Shown here: positions 1 to 8,771 of the stretch, in pieces
How positions within the stretch are numbered: position 1 is the stretch's first letter
Layout of the letters: every line of letters starts with the position of its first letter
Source of the DNA: Bacteroidetes bacterium UBA5697
GTDB taxonomy: Bacteria > Bacteroidota > Bacteroidia > B-17B0 > Aurantibacillaceae
Direction of reading: 5' to 3'
Assembly: GCA_002420145.1 (NCBI GenBank)
Contig: DIHL01000040.1
Location: 1 to 53,363, forward strand
Length of the DNA: 53,363 nt
The notes under the pieces: model-generated
The model's database searches: none
Seen by the model: only the letters and a program-made list of their open reading frames with translations
Told to the model about the DNA's origin: nothing
Made by a program: the position numbers and the translations under genes

Positions 1-125
1 CACATACGATATGAAATGGGCTATATTCTTCATTCTGTAATAAAATGCTAAAATACATTAAAAAAAATCGAGATAATACAAGATAATAGTATATTTTAAA
101 ATCTATTGCTATTTTTGAGTTCTGT
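1..125. other. Upstream region of gldF
   Basis: No gene is visible in this AT-rich segment. The sequence TATTTTTG at 110-117 fits the Bacteroidota -7 box (TAnnTTTG), but it lies only 8 nt from the gldF ATG and I see no convincing -33 box, so a promoter here is uncertain. Confidence 0.3.
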
Positions 126-866
126 ATGTTTACCTTATTAATTAAAGAAATACGAAGTTTTTTAAGTTCACTAATAGGCTATATTGCCATTGGTGTATTT
201 ATTACAGGCATTGGTACTTTTATGTGGTTAGTTCCTACAGAAAGTGCTGGCTCCAATGTTTTAGAAAATGGCTTTGCCAACATCGACCCTTTATTCATAT
301 TAGCTCCATGGGTATATTTGTTTTTAATACCTGCTATTACTATGCGAAGTTTTTCGGAAGAAAAGAAAACTGGCACAATTGAATTATTATTAACTCGTCC
401 GTTAACAGAACTGCAAATTGTTTTAGCGAAATATTTTGCTGGAGTGGTTTTAGTCATTGTATCACTACTTCCTACTTTAATTTATTATTACTCAGTTCAT
501 CAACTAGGTTATCCAAAAGGCAATATTGATACTGGTGGGATGTGGGGTTCGTATATTGGCTTGTTATTTTTAGGAGCTGGATTTGTTGCCGTGGGCACAT
601 TCGCATCTGCCATTTCAGAAAATCAGGTGATTGCCTTTATTATGGCTTTACTACTTTGTTTTATCACTTATGTTGGATTTGATTTTATCGCCTCATCTGG
701 TGTATTTGGAAAATATGATGCTTTTGTAAAAGGATTAGGAATGAACGATCATTATGTTAGTATGAGCCGTGGAGTAATAGATACACGTGATATAATTTAT
801 TTTGTAAGCATTATTACCTTATTTAATTTATTATCAAAACTCGTTTTAGAAAGCAGAAAGTGGTAA
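126..866 (+). CDS. gldF: GldF, gliding-motility ABC transporter permease
   Basis: This is the membrane permease of the GldAFG ABC transporter, which is needed for gliding in Flavobacterium and is widely kept in Bacteroidota, including non-gliders. The 246-residue protein is very hydrophobic, with about six membrane segments. It carries the ABC-2 permease signature region near residues 75-95 (RSFSEEKKTGTIELLLTRPL), which contacts the ATPase. The length matches the family. The stop codon lies one base before the gldG start, so the two are translationally coupled. The ATPase partner GldA is not in this window. The transported substrate is unknown for the family. Confidence 0.93.
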   Translation: MFTLLIKEIRSFLSSLIGYIAIGVFITGIGTFMWLVPTESAGSNVLENGFANIDPLFILAPWVYLFLIPAITMRSFSEEKKTGTIELLLTRPLTELQIVLAKYFAGVVLVIVSLLPTLIYYYSVHQLGYPKGNIDTGGMWGSYIGLLFLGAGFVAVGTFASAISENQVIAFIMALLLCFITYVGFDFIASSGVFGKYDAFVKGLGMNDHYVSMSRGVIDTRDIIYFVSIITLFNLLSKLVLESRKW

Positions 867-867
867 T

Positions 868-2565
868 ATGACACAAAAAAAATTGATACGAAAAAGAAAA
901 GATATAGTCATGCTTTTGGCTGTTCTTACCATTGTTATCTTAATAAACTTTGTAGGTTCATTTGTATTCAAACGTTTCGACTTAACATCAGAAAAAAGAT
1001 ATACTCTATCCGAATCATCTCGCAAACTATTAAAAAGCTTAGATGATATTGTATATATCAAAGTGTATTTACAAGGAGATTTTAATCCAAATTTTACTCG
1101 TTTAAAAAACGAAACAAAAGAATTATTAGATGAATTTAGAGCTTATTCAAATGGAAATTTAGAATACGAATTAATAAATCCTCTAGACAATCCTAGTAAA
1201 GAAGAAACTGATAAAATAGAGAAACAGTTATTCGACAAAGGTATTATGCCTGAACAAATTGTAGACAGAAGTTCGCAAAAAGTATCAGAAACATTTATAT
1301 GGCCAGGAGCAATCATTACCTATAAAGGTAAAGAAAGTGTTTGGCAAATTTATAAACGTCAGTTAGGATTTGAAGCAGAACAAAGTATAAATAACTCTGT
1401 TCAAGAAATGGAGTATGGTTTAACTAATGCCATCCGAAAAACAACCTTAATTAAAAAACCCGAAGTTCTTTTTGTTGAAGGGCATGATGAATTAGATACT
1501 ATTCGCGGTGCTGATTTCATGCGTTCTGTTGCCGAATATTATAATGTGTCTCGCGTAAATATTAATCATAAATTATATGCCTTAAAAGGGGCTGATGCTA
1601 TTGTAATTGCTCAACCCGATTCGATGTTTGATGAAAAAGATAAATTTATTATCGACCAATTTATCATGCATGGAGGCAAAGTATTATGGTTAATTGACCC
1701 CGTTTATGTTAATAGAGATACATTAACCACAAGGGGCTATTCTTTAGGATTTAGAAACGAATTAAATTTAGAGGACATGCTATTTAAATATGGTGTTCGT
1801 TTAAATCCAGTTTTAGTTCAAGATTTACAATCTGCACAAGTGCCTGTTAATGTTGGATTTAAAATGGGTCAGCCAGACTTTAAACCTTTTTACTGGAATT
1901 ATTATCCTTTAATTCTTCCCTCATCTAATCACCCAATCGTTAAAAACTTAGACTTAATTAGAACCGAATATATTGGAACATTAGATACCGTATTTTCAAG
2001 AGACGTTACAAAAACAATTCTATTACAAACCTCAAGATATACCAAAACTCAACCAACTCCTGTAAGAATATTAGCCGCTCAAGTTAAATTAAAACCAAAT
2101 GAGAGTCAATATAATAATTCATTTCAAAACGTTGCGTGTTTACTAGAAGGTCAATTTGAATCAAATTATAAAAACCGTATTACAAGAAGGATTTTAGAAG
2201 ACAGTCTTTTTGATTTTAAATCTAAAAGTAAGCCGACAAAAATGATTATTGTTGCTGATGGAGATATTGCCAAAAACGAATATCAAAAAGGCACTGGAAT
2301 GATTTTTCCAGTAGGTTATGATATGTATACCAAACAACAGTTTGCCAACAAAACATTTTTATTAAACTGTATGAATTATCTTTTAGATGATGAGGGATTA
2401 CTACAATTACGCTCGAGAGAAGTGAAATTAAGATTACTTGATAAAAAGAAAACAGCGACTCAAGTTGCTAAATGGAAATTTACCAATGTTGGTATTCCAT
2501 TAATTTTAATTATTTGCTTCGGACTCATTCAATATTATATCCGAAAGAAAAAATACAGCCATTAA
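868..2565 (+). CDS. gldG: GldG, gliding-motility ABC transporter auxiliary component
   Basis: GldG is the partner of GldF and holds the ABC-type uncharacterised (GldG/DUF) periplasmic domain. The 565-residue protein has a basic N-terminus, one membrane segment at about residues 13-34, a long soluble domain, and a second membrane segment close to the C-terminus (about 537-556) followed by a short basic tail. Motifs typical of the family are seen, such as the RFDLTSEKRYTLS region after the first helix. The gene starts one base after the gldF stop. Identification by family resemblance and gene order is strong. The biochemical role is not defined in the literature I know. Confidence 0.93.
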   Translation: MTQKKLIRKRKDIVMLLAVLTIVILINFVGSFVFKRFDLTSEKRYTLSESSRKLLKSLDDIVYIKVYLQGDFNPNFTRLKNETKELLDEFRAYSNGNLEYELINPLDNPSKEETDKIEKQLFDKGIMPEQIVDRSSQKVSETFIWPGAIITYKGKESVWQIYKRQLGFEAEQSINNSVQEMEYGLTNAIRKTTLIKKPEVLFVEGHDELDTIRGADFMRSVAEYYNVSRVNINHKLYALKGADAIVIAQPDSMFDEKDKFIIDQFIMHGGKVLWLIDPVYVNRDTLTTRGYSLGFRNELNLEDMLFKYGVRLNPVLVQDLQSAQVPVNVGFKMGQPDFKPFYWNYYPLILPSSNHPIVKNLDLIRTEYIGTLDTVFSRDVTKTILLQTSRYTKTQPTPVRILAAQVKLKPNESQYNNSFQNVACLLEGQFESNYKNRITRRILEDSLFDFKSKSKPTKMIIVADGDIAKNEYQKGTGMIFPVGYDMYTKQQFANKTFLLNCMNYLLDDEGLLQLRSREVKLRLLDKKKTATQVAKWKFTNVGIPLILIICFGLIQYYIRKKKYSH

Positions 2566-2588
2566 TTTCGAATTTTTAAATTTTTCAA

Positions 2589-3611
2589 ATGAAAAAATCT
2601 ACCATTATCATTCTTACCGTATTAATTGCTCTTGCTGGTCTATCTATTTACATTTATAAAAGCAAAGGAAAAACCTCAACTATTGACAAAGAAGCTAGTA
2701 GTTTTAAATACAAAGACACAGCTTCTATCGATAAAATATTTTTAGCAGATAAAGATGGCGGACAAGTTTTAGTTGAAAAAAAGGAAGGTCGTTGGATTTT
2801 AAATGGCAAGCATAATGTTAGACCCGATGTGATTGAATTACTATTGTACACTATCGCATCAGTAGAAGTAAGATCTCCAGTTTCAAAAAACGGAAAAAAT
2901 TCTGTTATTAAAATCATGTCTTCAAAATCTACAAAAATTGAGATTTATAGTAAGGGAGAAAAAGTGAAACAATATTTTGTTGGTCATCCAACACAAGATC
3001 ATTTTGGAACCTATATGATATTAACGAATTTAGAAACTGGCGAAAATTACGAAGAGCCTTTTATTACTCATATTCCCGGATTTGATGGCTTTTTATCTAC
3101 TCGTTATAATACAGCGGAAATTGATTGGAGAGATCGTTTATTAATTAATTACCGACCTCCACAAATTAAACAAATTAAATTGGAGTTACATGAAATGCCA
3201 GATAGTTCTTTCATTGTTGATTTATTTAGCATGCAGCGCTTTGGTTTAAAAACTAAAAAAGGATCTTTGCCTTATGATGAAGCAAGTATGAAACAATATA
3301 TCGCTTATTTTCAAAATGTAAACTGTGAATTTGTATTAGATAAAAAAGACAGATTAGTTGATTCTTTATCTAAATCAGCTGTTCCATTTGCTACATTAAC
3401 GATTACCGACAGAAATGATAAAAATAATGTATGTGAATTTTTTCATAAACAAGTTGTTCCTGGTAAAAATGAAGAATACGGAATAAACTATAAATACGAC
3501 CCAGACAGATTATTTGTAAAATATAATGATGGCAAAGAATATGGCGTGGCTCAGTTTTACGTTTTTGGTAAAATTCTACAAACTTACCGATACTTTTTAC
3601 CGCAAAAATAA
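2589..3611 (+). CDS. DUF4340 domain protein
   Basis: A 340-residue protein with a single N-terminal membrane segment (residues 5-23) and an otherwise soluble, beta-rich body rich in Lys and Asp. It fits the DUF4340 family, which is often coded next to GldG-type transporter genes, and it lies 23 bases after gldG in the same direction. I infer that it works on the periplasmic face with the GldFG transporter. No catalytic motif is seen. The assignment rests on context plus general family resemblance, so the domain name is likely but not certain. Confidence 0.75.
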   Translation: MKKSTIIILTVLIALAGLSIYIYKSKGKTSTIDKEASSFKYKDTASIDKIFLADKDGGQVLVEKKEGRWILNGKHNVRPDVIELLLYTIASVEVRSPVSKNGKNSVIKIMSSKSTKIEIYSKGEKVKQYFVGHPTQDHFGTYMILTNLETGENYEEPFITHIPGFDGFLSTRYNTAEIDWRDRLLINYRPPQIKQIKLELHEMPDSSFIVDLFSMQRFGLKTKKGSLPYDEASMKQYIAYFQNVNCEFVLDKKDRLVDSLSKSAVPFATLTITDRNDKNNVCEFFHKQVVPGKNEEYGINYKYDPDRLFVKYNDGKEYGVAQFYVFGKILQTYRYFLPQK

Positions 3612-3670
3612 TGTTAAAAAGTAGTTTATAAATACATTCTTTTTTGACGTAGTTACAGGTTTCATATCGT

Positions 3671-3678
3671 TAAATTTG
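3671..3678 (+). promoter_or_regulatory. -7 box of the dnaN promoter
   Basis: TAAATTTG matches the Bacteroidota -7 consensus TAnnTTTG, 21 bases before the dnaN ATG. The nearest upstream TTG (3644-3646) is somewhat too far away to be a standard -33 box. Confidence 0.5.
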
Positions 3679-3699
3679 GTAGATTAAAAAAATAACTAT

Positions 3700-4821
3700 A
3701 TGAACTTTGTAGTATCATCATCTACTTTATTAAAACATTTAAAATCTATCAGCGGAGTATTAAACTCTAGTAATACTATTCCCATTTTAGATTGTTTTTT
3801 ATTTGAGCTTAATAATGGCATGCTTACACTTTTTGCAAGTGATATGGAAACTACTATCACTACTAGTATTAAAGTTGAATCTTCTGAAAATGGAAATTTA
3901 GCAATACCAGCAAAAACTTTATTAGAAGCATTAAGTAATTTACCTGAGCAACCAATTTCTTTTATCATTGATAATAAAAAATTTAGTGCGAAATTAAAAA
4001 CTGAAACTGGTGATTATACATTAACAGGTCATAATGGAGATGAATATCCAAAATTACCAAAAGTAGAATCTGCAACTTCTGTGATTATTAAAAGTGATGT
4101 ATTAGGGAACGCTATTAATAAAACTATTTTTGCTACAGGTAACGATGATTTACGTCCTGTAATGAGTGGTGTTTTTTGTCAGTTCAATGATGAGAATTCT
4201 ATTTTTGTTGCAACTGATGCTCACAAATTAGTTCGTTACACTCGTAATGATGCTAAAGCTGGTGCATCTGCTTCTTTTATCATGCCTAAAAAACCTTTAA
4301 ACGTATTAAAGAATTTATTAGCAGGTATTGATGATGCGGTTAAAGTTGAATTCAATAAAACAAATGCTTACTTCAGTTTTGGAAATATTAATTTAGTATG
4401 CCGTTTAATTGATGGTAAATACCCAAATTACGAAGCTGTAATTCCTAAACAAAACCCAAATAAATTAACGGTTGATAGAACCTCTTTTTTAGGCGCTATT
4501 CGTCGTGTGAGTGTATTTGCTAATAAAGCAACTCACCAAATTCGTTTAAAAATTGCAGGTAGTCAATTAACTATTTCTGCTGAAGATTTAGATTTTGCTA
4601 ATGAAGGTCACGAAACATTAATGTGTACTTATGTTGGCGAAGACATGGAAATAGGATTCAACTCTAAATTTGTATTAGAAATGTTAACTAATTTAGAAAG
4701 CGACGAAATCACTATTGAAATGAGTGCTCCTAACCGTGCAGGTATTATTGTTCCAACACAAAAAGCTAATCCAGCTGAAGATGTATTAATGTTGGTTATG
4801 CCAGTAATGTTAAACAACTAA
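3700..4821 (+). CDS. dnaN: DNA polymerase III beta subunit (sliding clamp)
   Basis: DnaN forms the ring-shaped dimer that holds the replicative polymerase on DNA. The 373-residue length is normal for the family, and the three clamp domains are complete. The N-terminus (MNFVVSSSTLLKHLKSISGV) and the C-terminal P-M-R/L type ending (LVMPVMLNN) are typical. Other clamp signatures seen are FATDAHKLVRY and the segment FNSKFVLEMLTNLESDEITIEM. The gene has its own promoter-like -7 box and is followed at once by a strong hairpin terminator, so it is probably a single-gene unit. The order gldG ... dnaN is known in other Bacteroidota. Confidence 0.97.
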   Translation: MNFVVSSSTLLKHLKSISGVLNSSNTIPILDCFLFELNNGMLTLFASDMETTITTSIKVESSENGNLAIPAKTLLEALSNLPEQPISFIIDNKKFSAKLKTETGDYTLTGHNGDEYPKLPKVESATSVIIKSDVLGNAINKTIFATGNDDLRPVMSGVFCQFNDENSIFVATDAHKLVRYTRNDAKAGASASFIMPKKPLNVLKNLLAGIDDAVKVEFNKTNAYFSFGNINLVCRLIDGKYPNYEAVIPKQNPNKLTVDRTSFLGAIRRVSVFANKATHQIRLKIAGSQLTISAEDLDFANEGHETLMCTYVGEDMEIGFNSKFVLEMLTNLESDEITIEMSAPNRAGIIVPTQKANPAEDVLMLVMPVMLNN

Positions 4822-4839
4822 ACATAATTTTTATAAAAG

Positions 4840-4873
4840 AAAAAGCGTATGCAAACTAGCATACGCTTTTTTT
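4840..4873 (+). terminator. Intrinsic terminator of dnaN
   Basis: AAAAGCGTATGC at 4841-4852 pairs perfectly with GCATACGCTTTT at 4859-4870 around the loop AAACTA, followed by a T-run. The A-run on the other side means it could also stop transcription coming from the convergent 65-residue gene. Confidence 0.9.
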
Positions 4874-4877
4874 ATGT

Positions 4878-5075
4878 TCAGAAAAGTCCTTTCTTCTCCT
4901 CGGACTTTTTATGGTTCAAACATTCGTCTTCATCTAGTTCATCTTCATACGTAACATTATAACCATAAATTGCTTTCAAAGCCGCCCTAGCTTGCCCAAC
5001 TTCTTTTCCTTTATAAATACATTGATTGGCAATAGTTTCTAGCGCTTCAATGTCTTCCCAGTCTATATTATTCAT
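4878..5075 (-). CDS. Small acidic protein of unknown function
   Basis: A 65-residue protein that begins MNNIDWEDIEALETIANQ. It is acidic in the middle (EDELDEDE) and has a Lys-rich end, with no signal peptide or membrane segment, so it is probably cytosolic. I do not recognise a named family. It is probably real: it has an ATG start, it lies between two hairpin terminators without overlapping another gene, and its composition is unlike random AT-rich translation. It converges on dnaN and shares that gene's bidirectional hairpin. Confidence 0.6.
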   Translation of the reverse strand: MNNIDWEDIEALETIANQCIYKGKEVGQARAALKAIYGYNVTYEDELDEDECLNHKKSEEKKGLF

Positions 5076-5180
5076 TTTGTATCGTAACTATTGTACAAAG
5101 TTACATCACAAAACAATTTATACGACATGAATACATATCGTTTTAAACTTCCTTAACGCTTACTGTGTTTTTTTAACAAA

Positions 5181-5217
5181 AAAAGGTGTCAGCAAAAGCC
5201 GACACCTTTTATTTTTT
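5181..5217 (-). terminator. Intrinsic terminator of the PD40/SPOR-like gene
   Basis: AAAAGGTGTC (5181-5190) pairs with GACACCTTTT (5201-5210). On the minus strand the hairpin is followed by a run of T, as expected for the gene ending at 5230. A T-rich stretch on the plus side makes it potentially bidirectional. Confidence 0.85.
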
Positions 5218-5229
5218 TATATCAATTAA

Positions 5230-7368
5230 TTAGTTAATTGCTTTACCATTAAAATTAACCATGATTAATTCTTCTAATGTAAAACGTTTGCCATCAATAA
5301 ACGCGACTAACCAAGCATCTTTTTGTCCTTTTCCAATAATTTTTTGGCGAGCTACCTCAGCCTCTTTTAAAGTTGAAAAGGATAATTGAGTAAATCTTGT
5401 AATACCATCAGGATAATTTACAATTTCAGGAGCACCAAATTGTTTTAAATGACTGTATTTATAATTCTCAGGATTTCTGTATGCCGCAATCTGAACCTTA
5501 AATATTAATCCTTCAGCACACATACTGCCACCTAATGACATTAACTTTTGATAAACAGCTGCATCATTCAAAGATTTTCCTTTAATTTCAGAAAAATCTG
5601 GAATTGGTGATCCTCCGCAAGGCGTAACAGTTGTTTTAATTGGTTCTGTAGGAGTAACGTTTGTATTAGCATCTGTTACATTATTAACCTTAGCATCATT
5701 TTTAAAATTATCCGCAGATGCTGTTGTATTCATTAAACTATCCAAAATTGATTTTACAGAAACCTGATTTTTCTTATTTTCAAACTCTGCAGTATATAAG
5801 TAAAAATCTTTTTTTATCTCCACAAATTTCTGCAGCTTCTCTACATCAATTTCTTCTTCAATTGGATCCATTCCTTGAACAGTTATTTTTACTTTATAAC
5901 CACTTCCTGGAGTAATTGCCATTAAATATTTTCCTGTTTTAGAATTAGCGTAATAAGGCCCAATAACTTCATTTGTTTCTTTTTTAACGATTTCGATTGT
6001 AGCTTCTGTAGGTTTATCATCAATATAAACACTTCCTTTTAATAAAGCTAAAACAGGCTTCTCTCCTAATATACCAGGAGTAACCATGTAAATATCTTGC
6101 TGACCTTTTCCACCTGCTCCTCCTCTATTTGAAGAGAAATATCCTACATCTCCTTTTGCATTAATTACATAATATCTATCATCTTCTGTGGTATTTAAAG
6201 GAATACCCATACTCATTGGTTCTACCCAACTATTTTCTTTTTTAATGGAGTACATGATATCATATCCCCCAATACTTTTATGTCCTTCCGAACTAAAAAA
6301 TAAGGTAATACCATCAGGATGAATGAAAGGGGCATCTTCATTATATTTTGTATTAATTGAAGGTCCTAAATTTACTGCTGGTCCCCAATCTCCATTTATT
6401 TTTTCGGATACATATAAATCTCTTTCCCCTAAACCTCCTGGACGCTCAGAAGCAAAATATAAATATCTTCCGTCCGATGTAATAGAACAACTTCCTTCCC
6501 AATACTCAGAGTTAACATTTGAATTTAATTTTTCGGGCTTACTCCATTCTGCTCCATTATAAGTACTCATATATAAGTCCCCTGGATTTTTAACATCACT
6601 TACAAAAGTGAATAAAATTTGACCATCAGGAGATAATGCCACAGCTGCATCATTAGCATCAGAATTCAACGAAGAAATACCAACAGGGACATTCCAAGTA
6701 GAATCGTTACCTCTAGTAGAAATAAAAATATCTTCGTGATAAGTACCCTCTTCTTTATCTGGCTTTAAAAAATCGTTTAGTAATCCACCCGTACTTTTGG
6801 TGCCAATGTATGTGTAAATCATAATGGACTCATCTGCCGAAATAACAGGCACTCCTTCTGTTTCAGCTGTATTTATAGGCGAACTTATGTTTTGAATATC
6901 CGCTACAACCTTTTTAGAAATTAGTTCTTTTCCATTATTACAATTTTGAATCCCTAATTTGGAGTCCTCTATAAAAGCAACATCCTCTTCATTAATTTTA
7001 TCTCCCTTAGCTGCGATAAAAGTCTCATAAGATGCTATTGCTTCATCAAATTTATAATTCACATGATATGACTTTGCTAAATAATAATCAATATCGGGCG
7101 ATTTATCTGTTCTTTTAATATCCTCAAACAACTCTATAGCTCTAGCTTTTTTCTCAGGATAAAATAATGCTGAATATCCAAGTCGGAATTTATATTCAAG
7201 GTTTTTTGGAACCTGTGTATATAATTTGTCATAGAGCTCATAGGCTTTTTTAAAGTCTTTTTGATCAAAATAATAAGCTGCCTCCGCTTTCACGTCTTTA
7301 TTTTGAGCTACTATTGTAGCTGAAACAAAGCAAATTAAAACTGATAGTAAGAATTTTATTTTTCTCAT
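5230..7368 (-). CDS. TPR/PD40-repeat secreted protein with SPOR-like C-terminus (PorE-related)
   Basis: A 712-residue exported protein with a signal peptide ending ...SATIVAQ at about residue 22. Next come TPR-like helices (about 25-130), a TolB-like PD40/WD40 beta-propeller (about 160-420, with repeats such as SPDGQILFTFVS, FASERPGGLGERDLYVS and FFSSEGHKSIGGYDIMYS), a carboxypeptidase-regulatory-like beta domain (about 440-520), a linker, and a C-terminal SPOR-like module (about 605-700, IFKVQIAAYRNPENY ... DAWLVAFIDGKRFT). T9SS PorE proteins share the TPR/PD40/regulatory-domain order but end in an OmpA-type peptidoglycan-binding domain. Here a SPOR-like module stands in its place, which would also give cell-wall contact. 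It is a cell-envelope protein, probably linked to T9SS or cell-wall anchoring. That link is inferred. Confidence 0.8.
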   Translation of the reverse strand: MRKIKFLLSVLICFVSATIVAQNKDVKAEAAYYFDQKDFKKAYELYDKLYTQVPKNLEYKFRLGYSALFYPEKKARAIELFEDIKRTDKSPDIDYYLAKSYHVNYKFDEAIASYETFIAAKGDKINEEDVAFIEDSKLGIQNCNNGKELISKKVVADIQNISSPINTAETEGVPVISADESIMIYTYIGTKSTGGLLNDFLKPDKEEGTYHEDIFISTRGNDSTWNVPVGISSLNSDANDAAVALSPDGQILFTFVSDVKNPGDLYMSTYNGAEWSKPEKLNSNVNSEYWEGSCSITSDGRYLYFASERPGGLGERDLYVSEKINGDWGPAVNLGPSINTKYNEDAPFIHPDGITLFFSSEGHKSIGGYDIMYSIKKENSWVEPMSMGIPLNTTEDDRYYVINAKGDVGYFSSNRGGAGGKGQQDIYMVTPGILGEKPVLALLKGSVYIDDKPTEATIEIVKKETNEVIGPYYANSKTGKYLMAITPGSGYKVKITVQGMDPIEEEIDVEKLQKFVEIKKDFYLYTAEFENKKNQVSVKSILDSLMNTTASADNFKNDAKVNNVTDANTNVTPTEPIKTTVTPCGGSPIPDFSEIKGKSLNDAAVYQKLMSLGGSMCAEGLIFKVQIAAYRNPENYKYSHLKQFGAPEIVNYPDGITRFTQLSFSTLKEAEVARQKIIGKGQKDAWLVAFIDGKRFTLEELIMVNFNGKAIN

Positions 7369-7491
7369 AATTTTTGACTTTTTGGGTTTACTGTAATTAC
7401 ACCTTATGGATAAATCAAAGTTTACATTTTTATTGAATTTTAAATCAGTAAAACAAAATGATTATTAACAAGTCATCGTTAAAAGCAAAAA

Positions 7492-7514
7492 AGCCAAACA
7501 CTATGTGTTTGGCT
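7492..7514 (-). terminator. Intrinsic terminator of the ompH gene pair
   Basis: AGCCAAACA (7492-7500) pairs with TGTTTGGCT (7506-7514). On the minus strand the stem is followed by a T-run, 28 bases past the stop of the downstream OmpH gene. Confidence 0.85.
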
Positions 7515-7541
7515 CTTGATGTTTGATAATAAGACTTTTAA

Positions 7542-8144
7542 TTATTTCCCTGCTGGTTTACCAGTTCCTGCTGGTTTTGTAGTTCCAGGGGCTGGTTTTG
7601 TAGTATTATTTGTAGCGCCTGGTATTTGAGCTGCCGGCATAGTATCCATTTTTTTCTTCACTAATGGTAAAATATCGTCTGCTGGCTCTGTATATAAAAC
7701 ACTGCCTGTACTTGTATCTAATACATACTTATAGCCATTTTCTTTAGCAACTAAATCAATTGCTTTTTTAGCTTTTTCATAAATTGGTTTTGATAATTCA
7801 CCATATTTACGTTGGTAATCTTGTTGTGCTTGACCTTTGAAATCTTCGATTCTTTTATTTAAATCTTGTAACTCAGTTTCTTTTGTACTAGCTACTAATG
7901 CAGAATATGTATCTTTATTCTTCATATAATCCGCATATTTTGTTTGCAATTCATTATCCATTGTTGCTACTTGATTTTCTAAATCTTTCAAATATTTTTG
8001 AGCAACTTCCTGAGCAGTTTTACTTTCAGGCATTGTTGTAATTAAAGAATCTAAACTAATGTGTGCAATTTTTTGAGCCTTTGCTAATGTGATCGTTCCT
8101 ACAGTGAAGGCAACAATTGCAATTGATTTTACTAAAGTTTTCAT
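7542..8144 (-). CDS. OmpH/Skp-family periplasmic chaperone (second copy)
   Basis: A 200-residue OmpH/Skp-like chaperone that would hold unfolded outer-membrane proteins on their way to BamA. The signal peptide ends at about residue 23 (...TLAKAQ). The protein begins with the typical IAHISLDSLITTMPESK segment. A long coiled-coil region at about 40-125 forms the Skp tentacles, followed by the return strand (GYKYVLDTSTGSVLYTEPADDILPLV). The C-terminus is unusual: a low-complexity tail rich in Pro, Thr, Gly and Lys (about residues 172-200). It lies 26 bases after its paralogue and downstream of bamA, a standard Bacteroidota order. Confidence 0.93.
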   Translation of the reverse strand: MKTLVKSIAIVAFTVGTITLAKAQKIAHISLDSLITTMPESKTAQEVAQKYLKDLENQVATMDNELQTKYADYMKNKDTYSALVASTKETELQDLNKRIEDFKGQAQQDYQRKYGELSKPIYEKAKKAIDLVAKENGYKYVLDTSTGSVLYTEPADDILPLVKKKMDTMPAAQIPGATNNTTKPAPGTTKPAGTGKPAGK

Positions 8145-8170
8145 TGTTTTTTATTTATTTGCTTTTATTG

Positions 8171-8695
8171 TTATTTTTTTGATTTGTTATATCCTAAGAA
8201 ATTTAATACATCTTCGCTTTTATCATATTTACTGTTTGAATATAAAAGAGAAACTTGGCCAGCCTTGTCAAATATAAAAGCCAAACCACTTTTTTCCGCA
8301 ACCTGCTTAACAGCATTATATACTTTGTCTTGAATAGGTTTTACTAATTCCATACGTTTAGTGAATAATTCGCCATCAACTCCAAATCTTTGTTTTTGAA
8401 GATCTTTTACTTCTTTTTCTTTGTTGATGATTTCGTTTTCACGCTTTTTCTTCATATCATCCGTCAATAAAACTGATTCAGCTTGATAGATTTTATAAAG
8501 CTTATCTATTTCTGCATATTTAGCTTCAATTTCTTTTTGCCAATCCACAGATATTTTATCTAATTCTGCTTGAGCGGCTTTATATTCAGGAATATTTGAA
8601 AGAATATAATCTGTATCTACATAACCCATTTTTTGAGCAAAAGAATACGTGGAGATAGAGATAATTGCTATTAATGATAAGATTATTTTTTTCAT
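8171..8695 (-). CDS. OmpH/Skp-family periplasmic chaperone (first copy)
   Basis: A 174-residue OmpH/Skp-like protein with a signal peptide (MKKIILSLIAIISISTYSFAQ), the Skp start motif MGYVDTDYILSNIPEYKAAQ, a Lys/Glu-rich coiled coil at about 40-115, and the C-terminal return strand GLAFIFDKAGQVSLLYSNSKYD. It lies about 76 bases after bamA and 26 before a second paralogue, so bamA and both chaperones are likely co-transcribed with uppS. Unlike its paralogue it has no Pro/Thr/Lys tail. Confidence 0.94.
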   Translation of the reverse strand: MKKIILSLIAIISISTYSFAQKMGYVDTDYILSNIPEYKAAQAELDKISVDWQKEIEAKYAEIDKLYKIYQAESVLLTDDMKKKRENEIINKEKEVKDLQKQRFGVDGELFTKRMELVKPIQDKVYNAVKQVAEKSGLAFIFDKAGQVSLLYSNSKYDKSEDVLNFLGYNKSKK

Positions 8696-8771
8696 ACTGT
8701 TATTATTTTTTTATTAATTAAACATAACGTGTGCCAAGATACATTTATTTTGGTAATTAACATTTTTTAGA

